This document shows, piece after piece, positions 34,763 through 38,371 of a DNA stretch of 38,371 nucleotides. The notes under the pieces are model-generated. The model was not told the origin of the DNA. It saw nothing but the letters and a program-made list of their open reading frames with translations, and did not search any database. Source of the stretch: Vibrio bivalvicida (GTDB taxonomy: Bacteria > Pseudomonadota > Gammaproteobacteria > Enterobacterales > Vibrionaceae); contig NZ_LLEI02000029.1 of NCBI RefSeq assembly GCF_001399455.2, positions 1 through 38,371 of the forward strand. Reading direction: 5' to 3'. The position numbers and the translations under genes were made by a program. The first letter of the stretch is position 1, and the number at the start of each line of letters is the position of its first letter.

Positions 34763-35449
34763 GTGGCATCAGGCAACAATCTGATTTACCCCTCTGTTCA
34801 ACAAACTCTGGGAGTACTTCTCTTGCTCAGCATCTTAATCACTCAATTCGTCGTCCTTTGGGCGGTCATCGACCCTATTGGTTCGGTGCCTGTTTATCTA
34901 TCTCAAACTCAGCATCTCACCGCTAAACAACGCCGTTTAGTCGCATTAAAGGCAGTAGCAATTGCAACTGGTGTACTACTGTTTTTCCTTGTTGCCGGCC
35001 AGTTACTGCTAGAGGCAATGCAGATTCCTCTGCCAGCGTTTCAGGCCGCTGGGGGCTTAGTGCTACTACTGTTCGCCCTAACTATGATTTTTGGTGAATC
35101 AAAACCTGAACAAGAAACCAAGCTTTCTGAAGAGGTTAACCACTCAGATCTGGCTGATTTGGCCGTCTACCCACTTGCGATGCCTTCTATCGCTTCACCG
35201 GGTGCAATGATGGCGATTGTAATGCTGACGGACAATCACAGGTACGCGATTGTCGATCAGGGGATTACAGCTGCTGTCATGGTGACGGTTTTACTCATCA
35301 CTCTATTGTTGCTGCTAGGTGCGACACATATTCAAAAATGGATAGGTAATGTCGGCGCAGCCATTATCAGCCGAGTAATGGGGCTGATCCTTGCAGCCGT
35401 AGCCGTGAATAACCTTCTGATGGGGATCAAAGATTTCTACGTCGGATAA
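34763..35449 (+). CDS. MarC-family integral membrane protein
   Basis: A 228-residue protein with six hydrophobic segments of the MarC/UPF0056 family: FVVLWAVIDPIGSVPVYLS (the conserved IDPIG loop), AFQAAGGLVLLLFALTMIFG and LAVYPLAMPSIASPGAMM. The start is uncertain: the GTG at 34763 has no strong ribosome-binding site, and the family usually begins nearer the first membrane helix. Function in the family is not settled; an old link to multiple antibiotic resistance was not upheld. It follows the response regulator by 45 bp on the same strand. Confidence 0.85.
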   Translation: MASGNNLIYPSVQQTLGVLLLLSILITQFVVLWAVIDPIGSVPVYLSQTQHLTAKQRRLVALKAVAIATGVLLFFLVAGQLLLEAMQIPLPAFQAAGGLVLLLFALTMIFGESKPEQETKLSEEVNHSDLADLAVYPLAMPSIASPGAMMAIVMLTDNHRYAIVDQGITAAVMVTVLLITLLLLLGATHIQKWIGNVGAAIISRVMGLILAAVAVNNLLMGIKDFYVG

Positions 35450-35537
35450 CGAAAATCAATAAAACTAACAATAGAACGTTAGACTTTAGGCTAATTTAAC
35501 ACTGAATTAACATCACAAAAATCTATCGATTATCCTT

Positions 35538-35566
35538 AAGCGCCTTATTTATAGGCGCTTTTTGTT
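35538..35566 (+). terminator. Rho-independent terminator after the marC-like gene
   Basis: AAGCGCCT, loop TATTTAT, AGGCGCTT followed by TTTGTTTT. An 8-bp stem about 90 bp after the stop codon. Confidence 0.8.
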
Positions 35567-35665
35567 TTCCCCACCGCGACTAAAGTTGAAAAGAGTTCTT
35601 GCCCCACCCTTGCTAATGTAGATATTGAAACATTTTATTAACAACAAACACGTAAGGAGACGGCA

Positions 35666-35929
35666 ATGGCATTTGAAAGTCAGGATAAAGCCAAAGCCTA
35701 CTGGGATAAGAACGTAAAACTGATGATTAGCCTTATGGTTATTTGGTTTGTCGTTTCTTTTGGCTGCGGCATTTTATTTGTAGATGAACTCAATCAATTT
35801 CAACTAGGCGGGTACAAGCTTGGTTTCTGGTTTGCTCAACAAGGCTCAATCTATGCCTTCCTGGGTATTATTTTCTACTACGCGTGGAAAATGCGCCAAA
35901 TCGACCGTGAATTCGGCGTAGATGAGTAA
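35666..35929 (+). CDS. DUF4212 small subunit of a sodium:solute symporter
   Basis: An 87-residue membrane protein with two hydrophobic helices (about 22-42 and 58-76) and a hydrophilic KAYWDKNVKLM start. It matches the family described as small subunit of the VC_2705-type sodium:solute symporter. A strong GTAAGGAGACGGCA precedes the ATG. The large-subunit gene begins 12 bp downstream, so they form one operon and presumably one complex in the inner membrane. Confidence 0.88.
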   Translation: MAFESQDKAKAYWDKNVKLMISLMVIWFVVSFGCGILFVDELNQFQLGGYKLGFWFAQQGSIYAFLGIIFYYAWKMRQIDREFGVDE

Positions 35930-35941
35930 GGAGTAACTCAG

Positions 35942-37669
35942 ATGGATTTGAAAACTATCACTTACCTCGTTGTTGGTGCGACCTTTATCCTTTACATCGG
36001 TATCGCGATTTGGGCACGTGCTGGGTCAACTAAAGAGTTTTATGTTGCAGGCGGTGGTGTAAACCCAATCGCCAACGGTATGGCAACCGCAGCCGACTGG
36101 ATGTCAGCCGCATCATTTATCTCTATGGCAGGTCTGATTGCCTTTATGGGTTACGGCGGCAGCGTATTCCTAATGGGTTGGACTGGCGGTTATGTACTTC
36201 TCGCACTATTACTTGCACCTTACCTACGTAAGTTCGGCAAGTTTACTGTACCAGAGTTCGTAGGTGAGCGTTTCTACTCAAACGCAGCGCGTATCGTAGC
36301 AGTTGTCTGTCTTATCATCGCATCGGTCACTTATGTAATCGGTCAGATGAAAGGCGTCGGTGTTGCGTTCGGTCGTTTCCTCGAAGTTGATTACTCAACT
36401 GGTCTTCTGATCGGTATGTGTATCGTATTCATGTACGCAGTAATGGGCGGCATGAAAGGGATCACGTATACGCAGATTGCTCAATATTGCGTACTCATTT
36501 TAGCTTACACTATTCCTGCAATCTTTATCTCTCTGCAACTGACTGGTCACCCTCTTCCTCAGATTGGTCTAGGTAGTACTATCCAAGGCACCGATGTCTA
36601 TCTGCTTGATAGGCTCGATCAGGTGGTCACCGAACTCGGCTTTAGTGAATACACCACCCAAGTCCGTGGCGATACCCTCAACATGTTTGTTTACACTATG
36701 TCGCTGATGATCGGTACTGCGGGCCTACCTCATGTAATCATCCGTTTCTTCACTGTACCGAAAGTGCGTGATGCGCGTACTTCAGCAGGTTGGGCACTTG
36801 TCTTCATCGCTATCCTATACACAACTGCACCAGCAGTATCGGCGATGGCTCGTCTAAACCTAATGGATACCGTAAATCCAGCACCAGGTCAGCACCTTGC
36901 ATATGATGAGCGTCCTGACTGGTTCAAAAACTGGGAGAAAACAGGCCTGTTAGGCTTTGATGATAAGAACGGCGATGGCTTGATTGAATACACGTCAAAC
37001 CCAGCGACTAACGAACTGAAAGTTGACCGTGACATCATGGTACTGGCTAACCCTGAGATTGCTAAGCTACCAAACTGGGTAATTGCACTGGTTGCAGCCG
37101 GTGGTCTGGCAGCGGCGCTATCAACCGCAGCAGGTCTATTGCTCGCGATATCCTCCGCAATATCCCATGACTTAATCAAAGGCGTAATAAATCCAAATAT
37201 TTCCGAGAAGAAAGAGCTGCTCGCCAGTCGGATTTCCATGGCGGTAGCAATAGCGGTGGCAGGTTACCTTGGCCTTAACCCGCCAGGTTTTGCGGCAGGT
37301 ACGGTAGCACTGGCCTTTGGTCTCGCCGCCTCCTCTATCTTCCCTGCATTGATGATGGGTATCTTCAGTAAAGGCATCAACAAGGAAGGCGCAATCGCAG
37401 GTATGATTGCAGGTATCAGTATCACCCTATTCTACGTATTCCAGCACAAAGGCATCCTATTTGTTGCTGACTGGAAATACCTAGAGAGCTGGGGCAGCAA
37501 CTGGTTCCTCGGCATAGAACCAAATGCATTTGGTGCAATTGGCGCGCTGTTTAACTTCGCCGTAGCGTTCGCAGTATCGAAAGTAACAGCTGAAACGCCA
37601 CAAGAAGTCAAAGATTTGGTTGAACACGTACGTGTACCAGCAGGCGCTGGCGGTGCAGTAGACCATTAA
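35942..37669 (+). CDS. sodium:solute symporter, VC_2705 subfamily (ActP-like acetate/monocarboxylate carrier)
   Basis: A 575-residue inner-membrane carrier with about 13 hydrophobic segments of the SSS family: WARAGSTKEFYVAGG near the start, ATAADWMSAASFISMAGL (~45-65), GMKGITYTQIAQYCVLI (~172) and GLAAALSTAAGLLLAISSAI (~385). It pairs with the DUF4212 protein. ActP relatives import acetate and other short monocarboxylates, and a CrbR-like regulator lies two genes upstream, so acetate or a related substrate is likely; the substrate is not shown by sequence. A hydrophilic insert at ~310-360 has a DDKNGDGLIEYTS stretch resembling a calcium-binding loop. Confidence 0.9.
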   Translation: MDLKTITYLVVGATFILYIGIAIWARAGSTKEFYVAGGGVNPIANGMATAADWMSAASFISMAGLIAFMGYGGSVFLMGWTGGYVLLALLLAPYLRKFGKFTVPEFVGERFYSNAARIVAVVCLIIASVTYVIGQMKGVGVAFGRFLEVDYSTGLLIGMCIVFMYAVMGGMKGITYTQIAQYCVLILAYTIPAIFISLQLTGHPLPQIGLGSTIQGTDVYLLDRLDQVVTELGFSEYTTQVRGDTLNMFVYTMSLMIGTAGLPHVIIRFFTVPKVRDARTSAGWALVFIAILYTTAPAVSAMARLNLMDTVNPAPGQHLAYDERPDWFKNWEKTGLLGFDDKNGDGLIEYTSNPATNELKVDRDIMVLANPEIAKLPNWVIALVAAGGLAAALSTAAGLLLAISSAISHDLIKGVINPNISEKKELLASRISMAVAIAVAGYLGLNPPGFAAGTVALAFGLAASSIFPALMMGIFSKGINKEGAIAGMIAGISITLFYVFQHKGILFVADWKYLESWGSNWFLGIEPNAFGAIGALFNFAVAFAVSKVTAETPQEVKDLVEHVRVPAGAGGAVDH

Positions 37670-37686
37670 AATTAAACCTAAACCAC

Positions 37687-37710
37687 AAAAGCCCCGATTG
37701 GGGCTTTTTT
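37687..37710 (+). terminator. Rho-independent terminator of the symporter operon
   Basis: AAAAGCCCC, loop GATT, GGGGCTTTTTT: perfect stem and U-run 18 bp after the stop. Confidence 0.92.
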
Positions 37711-37833
37711 ATTAGCCTAACTTACTCTAATAATTAGGATCTCTGAGCTTTTTTGCAAAGACATCATGCCATTGATTAGATGTTCAGAGATTACGCAGAA
37801 AAATGAACAAGTAACTGATGGAACTAGTATTTT

Positions 37834-38316
37834 ATGTTCAAAAATAAGCACTTTCTAATCGCATTACTGATCGCCCCAATACTTTCTCTGATTGCCTATT
37901 TCGGGACAGATATGGCACTGAGTGAGAAACCTCATGCCGCAAAGGAAGGCGAGACATACAAGCTAGCCGCTAAGTCAAACTGTCGTTACACCAGCGGGCT
38001 GTGTGACATGACCAATGGTGACTTTAAAGTGCAGTTCCGTTCTGAAAAACTAACGGCGAACGGCTTAGACTTATCATTAAAAGCCGCTTTTCCTCTAGAG
38101 GGTGTAAAGCTCTCGATTGTCGATAGCCAAGAGCAAAGCGCGCAACCTTTAGCGATGCAACCAATCGACAGTAGCGGTCAGCACTGGGCAATTTCTTTGG
38201 CTAAACCAGCATCGGCAGAAAGCTGGCTACGAGTGGCGATTCAATCTGAAGGCACGCTGTACTACGGTGAAACCCAAACTGCCTTTGTCAAATACGAGAC
38301 ATTGTTTACGGAATAG
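37834..38316 (+). CDS. small membrane-anchored protein of unknown function
   Basis: A 160-residue protein with one N-terminal hydrophobic segment (about 7-27), then a periplasmic part of ~130 residues rich in beta-strand pattern. It has one CRYTSGLCDM cysteine pair, which probably forms a disulfide. I recall similar hypothetical proteins in marine gammaproteobacteria but no function. It lies beyond the symporter terminator with its own upstream region. The stop codon (38314-38316) overlaps the first base of a 7-bp tandem repeat, so repeat length changes would not alter the protein. Confidence 0.75.
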   Translation: MFKNKHFLIALLIAPILSLIAYFGTDMALSEKPHAAKEGETYKLAAKSNCRYTSGLCDMTNGDFKVQFRSEKLTANGLDLSLKAAFPLEGVKLSIVDSQEQSAQPLAMQPIDSSGQHWAISLAKPASAESWLRVAIQSEGTLYYGETQTAFVKYETLFTE

Positions 38317-38371
38317 CGAGAAGCGAGAAGCGAGAAGCGAGAAGCGAGAAGCGAGAAGCGAGAAGCGAGAA
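38316..38371. repeat. tandem 7-bp repeat GCGAGAA, 8 copies to window edge
   Basis: Eight perfect copies of GCGAGAA, running out of the window. One base differs from the unit at 24810-24868 (GAGAAGC against GAGAAAC in register). Both arrays sit directly after a gene. Confidence 0.95.

Noticed and set aside
35599..35617. Sigma54-like promoter TTGCCCCACCCTTGCT upstream of the DUF4212 gene
   Set aside because: The -24 element lacks the invariant GG, so only the -12 half fits. Kept out of the feature list.

Overview
The window looks like part of the main chromosome of a Vibrio (family Vibrionaceae). The housekeeping block fxsA, aspA-dcuA, dsbD, crbR-like regulator, marC-like and DUF4212/SSS symporter follows the order I recall around VC2696-VC2705 of V. 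cholerae, and the proteins read as Vibrio-like. This assignment comes from memory of families and gene order; no database search was run.

Region 1 (1-16.0 kb, nearly all minus strand) is accessory DNA. Its centre is a 2396-residue secreted SpvB/TcdB-Rhs protein (1844-9034), with a small membrane-anchored protein upstream (9096-9467) and a tightly coupled small secreted protein downstream (1260-1835). Around it lie small orphan genes (219-548, 10275-10811, 11140-11658, 12005-12541), each sitting between copies of a ~290-bp element. The element has GGGGTCAGGTCTTGC-type terminal inverted repeats and encodes only the first 41 residues of a REP-associated tyrosine transposase (RAYT), so it is a non-autonomous, MITE-like derivative. 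Three tandem genes of one all-helical family resembling Imm49 immunity proteins follow (12666-15687). The layout resembles a store of immunity genes near a polymorphic toxin, organised like gene cassettes but bounded by transposon remnants instead of integron attC sites.

Region 2 (16.1-18.7 kb) is an extracellular nuclease gene (Xds/ExeM/NucH type) with a GlyGly-CTERM tail. Its last ~74 codons plus terminator are duplicated at 9672-9948, so the 6.35 kb between (three MITE-bounded orphans and three Imm49-like genes) is flanked by ~277-bp direct repeats. Recombination between them would remove the island and leave the nuclease gene intact.

Region 3 (19.0-31.1 kb) is anaerobic amino-acid and pyrimidine metabolism: fxsA (minus), then aspA-dcuA (aspartate to fumarate, C4-dicarboxylate exchange), a YfcC-family transporter, arcA-arcC-argF (arginine deiminase pathway) and pyrBI (aspartate carbamoyltransferase). 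The two carbamoyltransferases sit side by side and share carbamoyl phosphate. The pyrBI leader retains an E. coli-like promoter and start region, a 36-codon leader peptide and an attenuator, but a 264-bp MITE with TA target duplication has inserted between promoter and leader peptide. An ArgR-family regulator follows (31420-31908).

Region 4 (32.0-38.4 kb) holds dsbD, a NarL/LuxR-type response regulator (crbR-like), a MarC-family membrane protein, the DUF4212 + sodium:solute symporter pair, and a small membrane-anchored protein whose stop codon runs into a 7-bp tandem repeat at the window edge. No tRNA, rRNA or CRISPR array was seen.
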